Below are positions 27,201 to 34,157 of a stretch of DNA of 64,000 nt, in pieces. Every line of letters starts with the position of its first letter. Position 1 is the first letter of the stretch. The notes under the pieces are model-generated. The model saw only the letters and a program-made list of their open reading frames with translations. It searched no databases and had not been told where the DNA came from. The stretch is taken from the NCBI GenBank assembly GCA_023450615.1, contig JAEXGT010000052.1:1-64000 (forward strand). The letters are read 5' to 3'. Origin of the DNA: Pseudomonadota bacterium (GTDB lineage Bacteria; Pseudomonadota; Alphaproteobacteria; Rhizobiales; Beijerinckiaceae). A program made the position numbers and the translations under genes.

Positions 27201-27363
27201 GCGCGGCCCCCGGCCCGACGATCGCCGTGGCCCGCGTCCCGACAAGCGCGCCGACAACCGCCGCGAGGGCGGTTCGGAGCGCAGGGAAAAGCAGCCTGAC
27301 CCGAACTCGCCCTTCGCCAAGCTGATGGCCCTCAAGGCCCAGCTCGAAGACGGCAAGAAGTAA
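24283..27363 (+). CDS. SUV3-like DExH RNA helicase with long disordered tail
   Basis: A 1026-residue superfamily 2 helicase. Walker A is GPTNTGKT (20-27), motif II is DEIQ (102-105) and motif VI is QIAGRAGR (about 262-269), the pattern of mitochondrial SUV3, which unwinds RNA for the degradosome. After a central region the protein ends in some 200 residues of low complexity: Ala/Pro/Glu repeats (about 826-905), then Arg/Gly/Glu-rich sequence (about 915-1005), suited to RNA or RNase E-type contacts. The ATG at 24283 is used; an in-frame TTG at 24220 is possible. The S4 RNA-binding gene follows 10 bases later, so RNA handling is shared. Confidence 0.88.
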   Translation: MVRRSLPPQVRARGVTAVLGPTNTGKTHLAIERMLGHDSGMIGLPLRLLAREVYQRVVEKAGHHNVALITGEEKIKPDRPRYWISTVEAMPRDIDASFVAIDEIQLASDLDRGHVFTDRLLNQRGRQETLLIGSMTMRPLIEALIPGVHVVTRPRLSQLTFAGEKKVSRLPRRSAIVAFSAEEVYGIAELIRRQSGGAAVVLGALSPRTRNAQVELYQNGDVDYLIATDAIGMGLNLDVDHVAFASDKKFDGFRFRKLYNPELAQIAGRAGRYMRDGTFGSTGRCPPFDAETVEALENHAFDPVRILQWRNPDLDFSSIGRLRDSLGAQPREHGLVRAPMGEDLASLEILAREDDIQAFARTKYAVERLWQICQVPDYRKVSPQTHADLVGQLYRFLMKDGAVPADWFARHLSASDRTDGDIDTLSNRIAQVRTWSFVANRPDWLKDPEHWQGVARQVEDKLSDALHERLAQRFIDRRTSVLMRRLRENTMLEAEITTTGDVTVEGQHIGHLHGFHFVPDPQADTTEAKTLRNAASKALAGEIEARADRFAETPDTTLVLSNDGTIRWQGDPVAKLEPGDKLFEPRVRILSDEHLTGPARDKVENRLRAWLKAYVVRLLGPAMELETNAELAGLARGIAFQVGEAIGVLERAKVLNEVRSLDQDARAALRKAGVRFGAYHLYLPALLKPAPRVLATQLWALQNGGLDQKGIDEIAHLAQSGRTSIPVDAEIAAGLYRAAGFRVCGGRAVRVDILERLADLIRPAISYRPGVTPGEPPAGAADGEGFVPTVAMTSLVGCAGEDFATILKSLGYVMERRPGPAITVPLIPAASTEPAVAAEAPAEAPAETQAPAEETGAVAVEAPEASVSAEAVAQSASEAVASPEGQALAPAEGTAEAAPEAPAEPEMIEIWRQHRRHHEGGHSRQGREARGGRQERGERPERGDRRPRHGEGQGERPRREAQGEGGRPQNRPPRGPRPDDRRGPRPDKRADNRREGGSERREKQPDPNSPFAKLMALKAQLEDGKK

Positions 27364-27373
27364 GGAAGCGTGA

Positions 27374-27676
27374 ATGCGTGAGGACCGGCAGCGGCTCGAT
27401 AAGTGGCTGTGGTTCGCACGTTTCGCCAAATCCCGGACCCTGGCCGCCAAGCTCGTCACGAGCGGGTTCGTCAGGGTCAACGGGCAGCGCGCCGACAGCG
27501 CCGCCAAGGCGGTTGCCGTGGGTGACGTGATCACTCTCGCTCTCGCCCGCACGACCCTGGTGGTGCGGGTGGAAGGCCTCGGGCAGCGCCGGGGGCCTGC
27601 GCCGGAAGCAAGGCAGCTCTACGCCGACCTCAACGAAGGCGAAGGAGCGCTTGTCAGCGAAGACGACAAGAGCTAG
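27374..27676 (+). CDS. S4-domain RNA-binding protein (Hsp15-like)
   Basis: A 100-residue protein with one S4 domain (RLDKWLWFARFAKSRTLAA and VRVNGQRADSA). Hsp15-type proteins bind stalled 50S subunits or structured RNA under heat stress. It begins 10 bases after the helicase and is clearly in the same transcript, in a block that ends with the heat-shock sigma factor gene. The ATG at 27374 is the family start. Confidence 0.88.
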   Translation: MREDRQRLDKWLWFARFAKSRTLAAKLVTSGFVRVNGQRADSAAKAVAVGDVITLALARTTLVVRVEGLGQRRGPAPEARQLYADLNEGEGALVSEDDKS

Positions 27677-27729
27677 AGCGGCGGAAGATTTAGACTTTTT
27701 CTTTTGGAAAGACCCTCGAAGGACCGTCC

Positions 27730-28068
27730 ATGACCTACGTCGTCACTGAAAATTGCATCAAATGCAAATACATGGACTGCGTTGAGGTGTGTCCGGTGGA
27801 CTGTTTCTACGAGGGCGAGAACATGCTCGTCATCCATCCGGACGAATGCATCGATTGCGGCGTCTGCGAGCCGGAATGCCCCGCCGAGGCCATCAAGCCC
27901 GATGCGGAGCCAGGCCTGGAGCAATGGTTGAAGCTCAATGCCGACATGGCCAAGAGCTGGCCCAACCTCACCCAGAAAAAGGACCCGCCGGCGGACGCCA
28001 AGGAATTCGACGGCGTTGCGGGCAAGTTCGAGCAGTATTTTTCGCCCAATCCGGGCGAAGGCGACTAA
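27730..28068 (+). CDS. fdxA: Seven-iron ferredoxin FdxA
   Basis: A 112-residue 7Fe-8S ferredoxin. C9, C17 and C50 are placed to bind a 3Fe-4S cluster, and C21, C40, C43 and C46 a 4Fe-4S cluster (motifs CVEVCP and CIDCGVCEPECP). It carries low-potential electrons in the cytoplasm; the partner is unknown. The length and C-terminal acidic helix are those of the FdxA family, and fdxA next to carD and rpoH is conserved in the order. Confidence 0.93.
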   Translation: MTYVVTENCIKCKYMDCVEVCPVDCFYEGENMLVIHPDECIDCGVCEPECPAEAIKPDAEPGLEQWLKLNADMAKSWPNLTQKKDPPADAKEFDGVAGKFEQYFSPNPGEGD

Positions 28069-28439
28069 GCTTGAGGGCTTTCGAAGCTCGGCCATAAACC
28101 GTGCTTCTTTACGCTATGCTTTGAAATATTTTTGCTTTTTCGGCCAGACTGTGATAGGGTCTGCAAATGCCGTCGCTTGCGCTCAAGCCGTGCACCGTCC
28201 CCGCAGGTCGTCGGTTCACACTCTGAAGCAATGATGCACGAAACCTGGCCGAAGGGAGCGAGTTCTGCCTTTGTGTCCAGGCAGAGCGCTTTTGAGCTGC
28301 TGGCTTACATCAGGGAGTCGCACGGAATAGTCAAGTTCCGGATGCACTCATCTCATTCCTGTTCCCCTGGGTCCCTGCTCAGTGGAACCATCGCTCCTAA
28401 GCCGTAGGGCAAGGGACCATGCAAGGAGGCCTCTCTCGC
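28069..28439 (+). other. 371-base gene-free interval with several hairpins before carD
   Basis: No open reading frame of family type is visible. A 7-bp hairpin TCTGCCT/AGGCAGA (28264-28270, 28279-28285) is extended outward by GAGCG/CGCTT (28256-28260, 28287-28291) and CCTGG/TCAGG (28244-28248, 28310-28314), giving a rod. A second hairpin CGGAA/TTCCG lies at 28323-28340. The interval probably holds the carD promoter plus either a long structured leader or a small RNA; which one is open. Confidence 0.4.
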
Positions 28440-29021
28440 ATGACAACCGCCAAGAAGTCCACCCAGCGCCTGGGTTTCAAATCCGGCGAAGCCATCGTTT
28501 ATCCCGCTCACGGCGTCGGCCGCATCACGGCCATCGAGGAGCAGGAGATCGCCGGCTTCAAGCTGGAGCTGTACGTGGTCTCCTTCGACAAGGATAAGAT
28601 GGTCCTTCGGGTCCCGACCGCGAAAGCTGCCAGCGTCGGCATGCGCAAGCTCGCCGAACCGGCCATGGTTCAAAAGGCTCTGGACGTTCTGACGGGTCGT
28701 GCCCGGGTGAAGCGCACCATGTGGTCGCGCCGCGCCCAGGAATACGAGGCGAAGATCAATTCCGGCGACCTGATCTCCGTGACGGAGGTCGTCCGCGACC
28801 TGTACCGCTCCGAGGCTCAGCCCGAGCAGTCCTACAGCGAGCGCCAGCTCTATGAATCCGCCCTCGACCGCGTCGTGCGCGAGATCGCGGCCGTAAACAA
28901 GATTACGGACACGGAAGCCCTCAAGCTCATCGAGCAGAGCCTAGCCAAGTCTCCCCGCCGCGCCAAGGGCGCCGAAGGCGACGATGCCGATGGCGAGGAC
29001 GTGCAGGAAGAAGCGGCGTAA
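28440..29021 (+). CDS. carD: CarD-family RNA polymerase-binding regulator
   Basis: A 193-residue CarD-family protein: an N-terminal CdnL/TRCF-type RNA polymerase interaction domain (GEAIVYPAHGVGRI, LYVVSFDKDKMVLRVP), a helical DNA-contact domain (WSRRAQEYEAKINSGD) and an acidic tail. CarD proteins stabilise open complexes, especially at rRNA and housekeeping promoters. The ATG at 28440 has a strong AAGGAGG ten bases upstream, which decides it over an ATG at 28419. It is followed by a terminator and then rpoH. Confidence 0.93.
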   Translation: MTTAKKSTQRLGFKSGEAIVYPAHGVGRITAIEEQEIAGFKLELYVVSFDKDKMVLRVPTAKAASVGMRKLAEPAMVQKALDVLTGRARVKRTMWSRRAQEYEAKINSGDLISVTEVVRDLYRSEAQPEQSYSERQLYESALDRVVREIAAVNKITDTEALKLIEQSLAKSPRRAKGAEGDDADGEDVQEEAA

Positions 29022-29050
29022 TCATCACGCCTTCCTCAGCAAACCCTTTA

Positions 29051-29080
29051 AAAGCCTGGCCTTGCGCCAGGCTTTTTTGT
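29051..29080 (+). terminator. Rho-independent terminator of carD
   Basis: A perfect 10-bp stem AAAGCCTGGC (29051-29060) and GCCAGGCTTT (29066-29075) with a 5-base loop, ending in a T-run. It separates carD from rpoH, so rpoH needs its own promoter. Confidence 0.9.
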
Positions 29081-29092
29081 TGGTGCTCGCAC

Positions 29093-29120
29093 CTTGCCAT
29101 AAGAGTTTTGGAATCTATTT
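29093..29120 (+). promoter_or_regulatory. Possible RpoH-type promoter of rpoH
   Basis: CTTGCC (29093-29098) and CTATTT (29115-29120) are 16 bases apart and lie just behind the carD terminator, 72 bases before the rpoH ATG. The pair resembles the CTTGAA / CCATNT sigma-32 consensus, but both hexamers deviate, so self-activation by the heat-shock factor is only a suggestion. Confidence 0.3.
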
Positions 29121-29191
29121 TGCAAAACTTAGCTATTCGGCGTGAACTTTTTCCCGCCTGGGCCGTTGTGTCTCTGCCAAGGGAGGACACA

Positions 29192-30064
29192 ATGGGAGAA
29201 ATCTCAGGCGTTCGTCGTCGTTTTGTTCGCGCCGCCATGAATGCGCCTTTCCTCGAAAGGGAAGAGGAGCATCAGCTTGCAGTGCGCTGGAAGGATCATG
29301 GCGACGAGACTGCTCTTCACCAGTTGACCGCTGCACATATGCGCCTCGTGATCGCGCTTGCAGCCCGCTTCCGTCACTATGGCCTGCCGATGGCGGATCT
29401 CGTTCAAGAAGGTCATGTAGGTCTTCTCGAAGCCGCCGCCCGGTTCGAGCCGGAGCGGGAAGTCCGTTTCTCGACCTATGCGACATGGTGGATCCGCGCT
29501 TCCGTGCAGGATTACATCCTTCGCAATTGGTCAATTGTCCGTGGCGGTACAAGTTCCGCTCAGAAAGCCCTTTTCTTCAATCTCCGCCGTCTGCGCGCAC
29601 GCCTGACACGCGGCGGCGAGGAGCGTATTTCCTCCGACGTGCACGCGAAGATCGCCGAGGCGATCGGCGTGTCCAAGGCGGATGTCGCCCTCATGGATGC
29701 GCGCCTGTCGGCTCCCGACACTTCGCTCAACGCACCGGTGCTCGATGCGGACCCGTCGAACTCGGCGGAGCGTGTGGAATTCCTCGTCGATACAAGTCCG
29801 TTGCCGGATGAGAGCGTCAGTGACGTGATCGACACCGAGCGCCGCGTGCGCTGGCTCAGGCAGGCCCTCGAAGTGCTCAACGAGCGCGAGTTGCGCATCC
29901 TGCAAGCCCGCCGCCTCGACGACGAGCAGGTCACCCTTGAATTCCTCGGCGACCGTCTTGGGATTTCAAAGGAGCGCGTGCGGCAGATCGAGAACCGTGC
30001 CCTTGAGAAGCTCAAGCGGGCACTTGTCGATAAGTATCCCCAAGCATCAGGTGCTTTCGTCTAA
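29192..30064 (+). CDS. rpoH: RNA polymerase sigma factor RpoH (sigma-32 type)
   Basis: A 290-residue sigma-70 family member. Region 2 reads DLVQEGHVGLLEAAARFEP then FSTYATWWIRA, the RpoH box QKALFFNLRRLR follows, and region 4 ends with the helix-turn-helix LGISKERVRQIENRAL. It directs RNA polymerase to heat-shock or oxidative-stress promoters. Position after fdxA/carD resembles the rpoH2 locus of rhizobia, so RpoH2 is the more likely type. The ATG at 29192 follows GGGAGG by five bases; an in-frame codon at 29108 would overlap the promoter region. Confidence 0.92.
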   Translation: MGEISGVRRRFVRAAMNAPFLEREEEHQLAVRWKDHGDETALHQLTAAHMRLVIALAARFRHYGLPMADLVQEGHVGLLEAAARFEPEREVRFSTYATWWIRASVQDYILRNWSIVRGGTSSAQKALFFNLRRLRARLTRGGEERISSDVHAKIAEAIGVSKADVALMDARLSAPDTSLNAPVLDADPSNSAERVEFLVDTSPLPDESVSDVIDTERRVRWLRQALEVLNERELRILQARRLDDEQVTLEFLGDRLGISKERVRQIENRALEKLKRALVDKYPQASGAFV

Positions 30065-30087
30065 GGATTTCGAGACCCTTAGAAGCA

Positions 30088-30125
30088 AACAGGCGAGCCG
30101 GCTTCCGGCTCGCCTGTTCTGTTTT
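30088..30125 (+). terminator. Strong terminator of rpoH
   Basis: A perfect 14-bp stem (30088-30101 with 30105-30118) with a 3-base loop CTT is followed by TCTGTTTT. It lies 23 bases after the rpoH stop. The remaining 140 bases to the next gene show nothing recognisable. Confidence 0.92.
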
Positions 30126-30268
30126 GGGCGTATGGGTTCGAGGATCCGTGCCTTTGATGCGGTATGGATTTCAAGCAGGAAGGGCCAAGGCAAGCCGCAG
30201 CAAAGCTGTTGGTTACACTAAAGCAGGCGCAACACCCGATCTCTGCCGTCTCCAGCGAGAGGGATGCG

Positions 30269-31690
30269 TCACTCAACAACGATCTTGTAGCGCTGGCCCG
30301 GCTTCAACGGCCCGTTTCGATCAAGGCCGTTGAGGAGTAGGAAGCGGTCGAGGGCGCGGTCGATGGGCATGCGGGAGGCAAGCGATTGCGCCGTGTCGCC
30401 GCGCTGAGCGGTCACGATCTGCAGCTTGAGCGGCCGGATGCGGCGGGCTTCCTCGGGCTGAACCTGACGCACGCTGTTGAGGGTGCGCTGGAACATGTTC
30501 TCCAGATCTGAGCCGCCGCTGCGGGCTGCCATGATCAGTCGGTAGGTCGTGTTGCCGATGCGGATAGCCGAGAGGCGGAAGGTCCATTCCTTGCCGTTCG
30601 ACAGGGCCGTCACGACCGGCAGGTCGTTGATGGTCGTCGTCACCAGGCTGCCCGGCTCGATGGTGTCGGTCCAGGTGGAGCGCAGCACCTCTTCCAGGCT
30701 CTGGCCCGCAGGGGTATCGGCGGCATCAAAGAGCAGGCGGCGCTCGCCGTCGGCGGAAGAGCCGAGAACAGCCTGTGAAGTGTTCTCGAGGGTGAAGCCT
30801 TCCGGCGCCTCGAAGGCGACGCCGAGGCGGGCATGGGTGAAGCGGCGGCCCTTCACGACGCCGTCGCTCGGATCATCCCCATAAGCCAGCCCGTCGAGGG
30901 CCGTCAGGTAGTCGGTCTTGCCGGTTTCACCCATGCCGGGAGAACCGGCGCGCCGGGCTGCCTGCAATGCCTTCGCGATGCGCTCGGCGGTGCTGGGATG
31001 GGAATCGACCCGGCCCTGGCCGCTATTGCTGGAGCTGCTGGCGGAGCGGCCCAGAGCCGTCAGGAAGCGGGGCGCGCCATAGGGGTCGAAGCCGGCGCGG
31101 GCGAGAACGGTGATTCCGGTCTGGTCCGCCTCAAGTTCCTGCGAGCGCGAGAAACTCGCCAGCTTCGAGCGTGCCTGGTCCTGCACCACGGCTGCTTCCT
31201 GCGCGTTGTTCAGAACATTTTCCGCCACGCGCTCGATCAGTTCCGAGCGGGCCTGCAATTCATTGCGCTGGGAGGCGTGGCGCAGGGTGACGTGGGCGAT
31301 TTCGTGCGAGAGCACGGCTGCCACTTCGGAGGTGTCGTTTGCCAGCGCAAGCAGACCGCGCGTGACATAGAGGCGTCCGTTCGGCAGGGCGAAGGCGTTC
31401 ACAACGGGCGAGTTGAGGATCGTGACCTGATAGGACTCGTCCGGCCGATCGGTCGCCATGACGAGCCGGTTTACCGCGTCGCTGAGAAGGCGCTGCATCT
31501 GAGGCGCGCGGCCCTCGCCGCCGAAGGCAGCCACGAGGCGGATATGATCACGGTCGCGATCCGGTCCGATGACGCGGGGCGCATTGGCCGGCAGCGACGC
31601 ATTGCCGAAGCCTGAGCACGCCGAAACCAAGCCTGCGATCATCAGGCCTGCGGCGATCCGGATCGTACCTGTGTGACGTCTATCGCGCAT
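30269..31690 (-). CDS. M48-family metalloprotease lipoprotein with C-terminal LysM-like region
   Basis: A 473-residue lipoprotein: lipobox LVSAC with the lipidated cysteine at 25, an M48 peptidase domain with HEIAH (129-133) and the third zinc ligand in ELEAD (about 182-186), a middle domain, and a C-terminal LysM-like motif (AQRGDTAQSLASRM through KPGQRYKIV) that probably binds peptidoglycan. Relatives such as BepA clear misfolded outer-membrane proteins. It likely acts in the periplasm on the envelope. The nuclease-fold gene starts upstream and ends only six bases before this start, so both form one operon. Confidence 0.9.
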   Translation of the reverse strand: MRDRRHTGTIRIAAGLMIAGLVSACSGFGNASLPANAPRVIGPDRDRDHIRLVAAFGGEGRAPQMQRLLSDAVNRLVMATDRPDESYQVTILNSPVVNAFALPNGRLYVTRGLLALANDTSEVAAVLSHEIAHVTLRHASQRNELQARSELIERVAENVLNNAQEAAVVQDQARSKLASFSRSQELEADQTGITVLARAGFDPYGAPRFLTALGRSASSSSNSGQGRVDSHPSTAERIAKALQAARRAGSPGMGETGKTDYLTALDGLAYGDDPSDGVVKGRRFTHARLGVAFEAPEGFTLENTSQAVLGSSADGERRLLFDAADTPAGQSLEEVLRSTWTDTIEPGSLVTTTINDLPVVTALSNGKEWTFRLSAIRIGNTTYRLIMAARSGGSDLENMFQRTLNSVRQVQPEEARRIRPLKLQIVTAQRGDTAQSLASRMPIDRALDRFLLLNGLDRNGPLKPGQRYKIVVE

Positions 31691-31696
31691 GCTCGC

Positions 31697-32524
31697 TCAA
31701 CGGGCCAAGCGTTTGTCTTCACTTCGGTTGCCATGAAGGGGTCTGCCTTCAAGGCGTTCGATCATCTCCGGTAGATCAACGGTAAGAGCCGTGCCCTGCC
31801 AAGACTGCAAAATGCCTCGGGCTCGAAGAGTGCTGCCTGTCAGAGAATGGGCCGAAATACCGCGCTCGGTCATCCGCATCCAGGTTCTCTTAGGAATGAT
31901 GATCGTGAAGTCGTCTGCCCAGTGCCCCCCGAAATTCAAATAGGTTTTCTGCTTACGTTCGCCGACGCTGCGAACCCGCCCTTCGACGATCACGAAACTG
32001 CCGACGCGTTCTTTCAAACGATCAGCCTGACCGACAGGAATGGGGTTATAGCGGCCATCGGCCCAAAGACCAAGGTGTCGTTCTCTGGCAGTTTCTTCCA
32101 GGGCAAGCAATTCCGGCTGACACAGAACGGAATCGGCGCCGGGGTCGACAAGTGCCAAGCCCGCTTCCACGAGTCCGTGGCTCAAATCCAGGTTGTGCGA
32201 ACCTTGAAACATTTTCGCACGTACGGATATCCGGCCCCAGCGGTCGCGGCTCCCCTGAACGGTTACGAGAAGCGGCTGACCGATCCTGGTCCTGAGCCAA
32301 TCCAGAGCCGGTTGCCTGTGAGCGTCGGGAATCCGGATGCCCGCGAGCCTCGCCAGCCGCTCCGAACTCAAGATGAGTTCGCCATTGGCGGAAACGGCCT
32401 CGAGCCGGTCCTGACGTTCCTCGCCCGCGCATTGGGCAGAGGCGGCTCGGGTCGGCGCGCGCTCCTGCGCTGCCGCTCCCATGGCGAATGCAGCCCAAAT
32501 GCCCAGTGCAATCCCGATCCGCAT
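31697..32524 (-). CDS. Thermonuclease-like (SNase-fold) exported protein, possibly inactive
   Basis: A 275-residue exported protein with a signal peptide (MRIGIALGIWAAFAMG, cleavage near AAAQ) and an SNase-like OB fold (LARLAGIRIPDA, DRWGRISVRA, TARERHLGLWA). In active nucleases the first segment carries a glutamate after the D-A pair (IDAPE); here it reads IRIPDAHR, so catalysis is doubtful. The second half looks like an OB-type extension. The ATG at 32524 is chosen for its clean signal peptide; ATG 32551 is nine codons earlier. It forms an operon with the M48 lipoprotein. Confidence 0.78.
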   Translation of the reverse strand: MRIGIALGIWAAFAMGAAAQERAPTRAASAQCAGEERQDRLEAVSANGELILSSERLARLAGIRIPDAHRQPALDWLRTRIGQPLLVTVQGSRDRWGRISVRAKMFQGSHNLDLSHGLVEAGLALVDPGADSVLCQPELLALEETARERHLGLWADGRYNPIPVGQADRLKERVGSFVIVEGRVRSVGERKQKTYLNFGGHWADDFTIIIPKRTWMRMTERGISAHSLTGSTLRARGILQSWQGTALTVDLPEMIERLEGRPLHGNRSEDKRLAR

Positions 32525-32675
32525 ACCCGATCCCGTTGAGATAAGGATCATAGGCGGTTCGGCGAAAGCGGCTAGGCTTGGTCGAGCAGCTCTCGTGCTT
32601 TTCCTGTGTGGGGGGCTTCTGCGGCCTGTCGCCGGGTTGCGATGGCCGTCATCCTCGGCTGGAGGCTTTTGGGGC

Positions 32676-32888
32676 TTACCAGCGGATCACCACGACCGTC
32701 TGTCTGCCGTTGCCGAGCTCCACCGCCTCCAGACTTTCCGGGCGATTGTTCTGCGGCTTGGCGTTCTTGATGATTTCGAGCTCCTCCACATGGGCGGCGA
32801 AAGCCTCGTCCACCTCTGCGACGCAGATCAGGGTGTCAGGCGGTAGTTTCTCGACCTTTTTAAGAAAGTCACGCAGGGTTTGAGCCAT
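32676..32888 (-). CDS. Small conserved hypothetical protein
   Basis: A 70-residue soluble, acidic protein beginning MAQTLRDFLKKVEKLPPDT and ending TVVVIRW. The ATG at 32888 is chosen because the upstream part of the frame runs back through the split tRNA gene and is not coding-like. No known domain is recognised. It stands alone between the nuclease-fold gene and the tRNA, 114 bases from the latter. Confidence 0.55.
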   Translation of the reverse strand: MAQTLRDFLKKVEKLPPDTLICVAEVDEAFAAHVEELEIIKNAKPQNNRPESLEAVELGNGRQTVVVIRW

Positions 32889-33001
32889 GGAATGTCTCCG
32901 GTTGCCCAACACCAAACCGGATGAAGCGCAGCAGGTTCCTTCTGCCGCCGGAGCATGTCCCTGTTGCCATGGGCGGCGGAGCGCTTTAGGAGAGAAGAGA
33001 C

Positions 33002-33298
33002 GTCCGCGTAGCTCAGCAGGACAGAGCAAAGGTTTCCTGTTTTCAAAATCGGGGGTTGCAGTCGGAAACGCTGTAATCGATCTGCTCAAAGTCGGGGAAC
33101 GCTTCGCCGCACTCGCGGCATGCCAATCCCGAGCCAAGCCCCTAACGGGGAAGGTGTAGAGACTGGACGGGCAGCACCTAAGGGCGAAAGCCTAGGGTGA
33201 AGGGACAGTCCAGGCCACGAACGTCCTCAAGGACGGCGGTGAAAGCCGAAGTGGTATGAAACCTGAGGTCGGGGGTTCGAGTCCCTCCGCGGACGCCA
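33002..33298 (+). tRNA. tRNA-Arg(CCU) gene interrupted by a group I intron
   Basis: The 5' exon (33002-33038) has acceptor strand GTCCGCG, a D-stem GCTC/GAGC and the anticodon CCT at 33036-33038. The 3' exon (33259-33298) has the rest of the anticodon arm, a 5-base variable loop, T-stem GGGGG/CCCTC with loop TTCGAGT, acceptor strand CGCGGAC, G discriminator and an encoded CCA. Joined, they give a 77-base cloverleaf whose acceptor pairs perfectly; the anticodon stem has one A-G mismatch at its base (27-43). The intron lies directly after the anticodon. Arg(CCU) with this intron position is known in Agrobacterium. Confidence 0.9.
33039..33258 (+). ncRNA. Self-splicing group I intron (IC3-like) in tRNA-Arg(CCU)
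   Basis: This 220-base intron begins after the exon U and ends with the expected omega-G at 33258. The guide GGGGG (33051-33055) pairs with the 5' exon end UUCCU, with a U-G at the splice site. Core segments line up with the Azoarcus tRNA intron: GAGCCAAG (P4/J region), GAAGGTGTAGAGACTGGACGG (P6/P7 5' side, split here only for description), CACCTAAGG and ACAGTCCAGG (P7 3' side). A P9 hairpin GTCC-TCAA-GGAC follows. There is no open frame for a homing endonuclease, so splicing should be RNA-catalysed and guanosine-dependent. Confidence 0.9.
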
Positions 33299-33328
33299 TT
33301 TCTTCCTTCCGGGCATGGCCTTGCCTGG

Positions 33329-34132
33329 CTAGTCCAAATAGCCGAAGCCGCCTTCGGCCTGGCCGCGCCGCCAATGATTGAGAATGTGCATCTGGTCCCG
33401 GCCGAGCCCGCGCTGCGCCCGCATGTGGGACCGGATCGAACGCGCCGTCGCGCATTCCGCGCCCGCCCAGACGAAGACGCGGCTATGAGCCGGCCATGAA
33501 GCGGCCTTCACCGCCTCCTGGAGGGCCGAGGTCTCTCCCTTGCCGAGAAGCCATCGGATGTCGACGCCCGCCGGCTTGTTGAATGCCTGCTTCTCGGATT
33601 CGTCGGGGATCTCGATATAGGCTTCACCGCGCGCCGTGGCAGGCAGGTTCTCCAGGATGAAGGCGATGGCGGGCAGGGCCGTCTGATCGCCCGCGAAGAG
33701 ATACCAATCGATGTTCTGCGTCGTTGTGCAGCCCGGTCCCCACAGGCCTACCGGATCGCCCGCTTTCGCGCGCGCGGCCCAGGCCGAGGCGATTCCGCGA
33801 TCTCCGTGCATGACGAAATCCACATGCAGTTCGCGAGCCTGCCTGTCGAAATGACGAACGCTGTAGGTGCGCATGATCGGACGCCTGTCGAGGGCGGGCC
33901 AGATCAGGCGGCCTTCGCCGTTCAAGGTCGGCCATTCAGGCTCGACATCCTTCGGCGGGATCAGGAGCTTGATGTAGGGGCCGAGCGCATTCCTCGGCAC
34001 GTCGAAGGTTTCGAGGCCCCGGCCGCCGAGAACGATCCGGCGCATGTGAGGCGTCAGATCGAAGGTGCGCACCACATGCAGGACGCAGAGCTGCAGCTTG
34101 GGTTCCGCCTGCGGGGCCGCGTTCAGAGACAT
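33329..34132 (-). CDS. Siderophore-interacting protein (SIP), FAD-dependent ferric-siderophore reductase
   Basis: A 267-residue cytoplasmic flavoenzyme of the SIP family. The FAD-binding motif RTYSVR follows a beta-barrel start, and the C-terminal NAD(P)H-binding lobe contains GDQTALPAIAFILE and VFVWAGAECATARSIR. These proteins reduce ferric siderophore so that iron is released after import. The ATG at 34132 has GAGGA upstream; an upstream in-frame codon at 34168 would overlap fhuB. It is the last gene of the fhu transcript, 25 bases after fhuB. Confidence 0.92.
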   Translation of the reverse strand: MSLNAAPQAEPKLQLCVLHVVRTFDLTPHMRRIVLGGRGLETFDVPRNALGPYIKLLIPPKDVEPEWPTLNGEGRLIWPALDRRPIMRTYSVRHFDRQARELHVDFVMHGDRGIASAWAARAKAGDPVGLWGPGCTTTQNIDWYLFAGDQTALPAIAFILENLPATARGEAYIEIPDESEKQAFNKPAGVDIRWLLGKGETSALQEAVKAASWPAHSRVFVWAGAECATARSIRSHMRAQRGLGRDQMHILNHWRRGQAEGGFGYLD

Positions 34133-34157
34133 GGGGAAGATCCTCGCGAACAGGTGC

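Noticed and set aside
25666..27552. Long minus-strand frame opposite the SUV3-like helicase
   Set aside because: Low-complexity mirror of the helicase tail; it also runs into the S4 gene.
33039..33258. Homing endonuclease inside the tRNA intron
   Set aside because: The short frames across the intron on either strand show no LAGLIDADG, HNH or GIY-YIG motif and the intron is only 220 bases.
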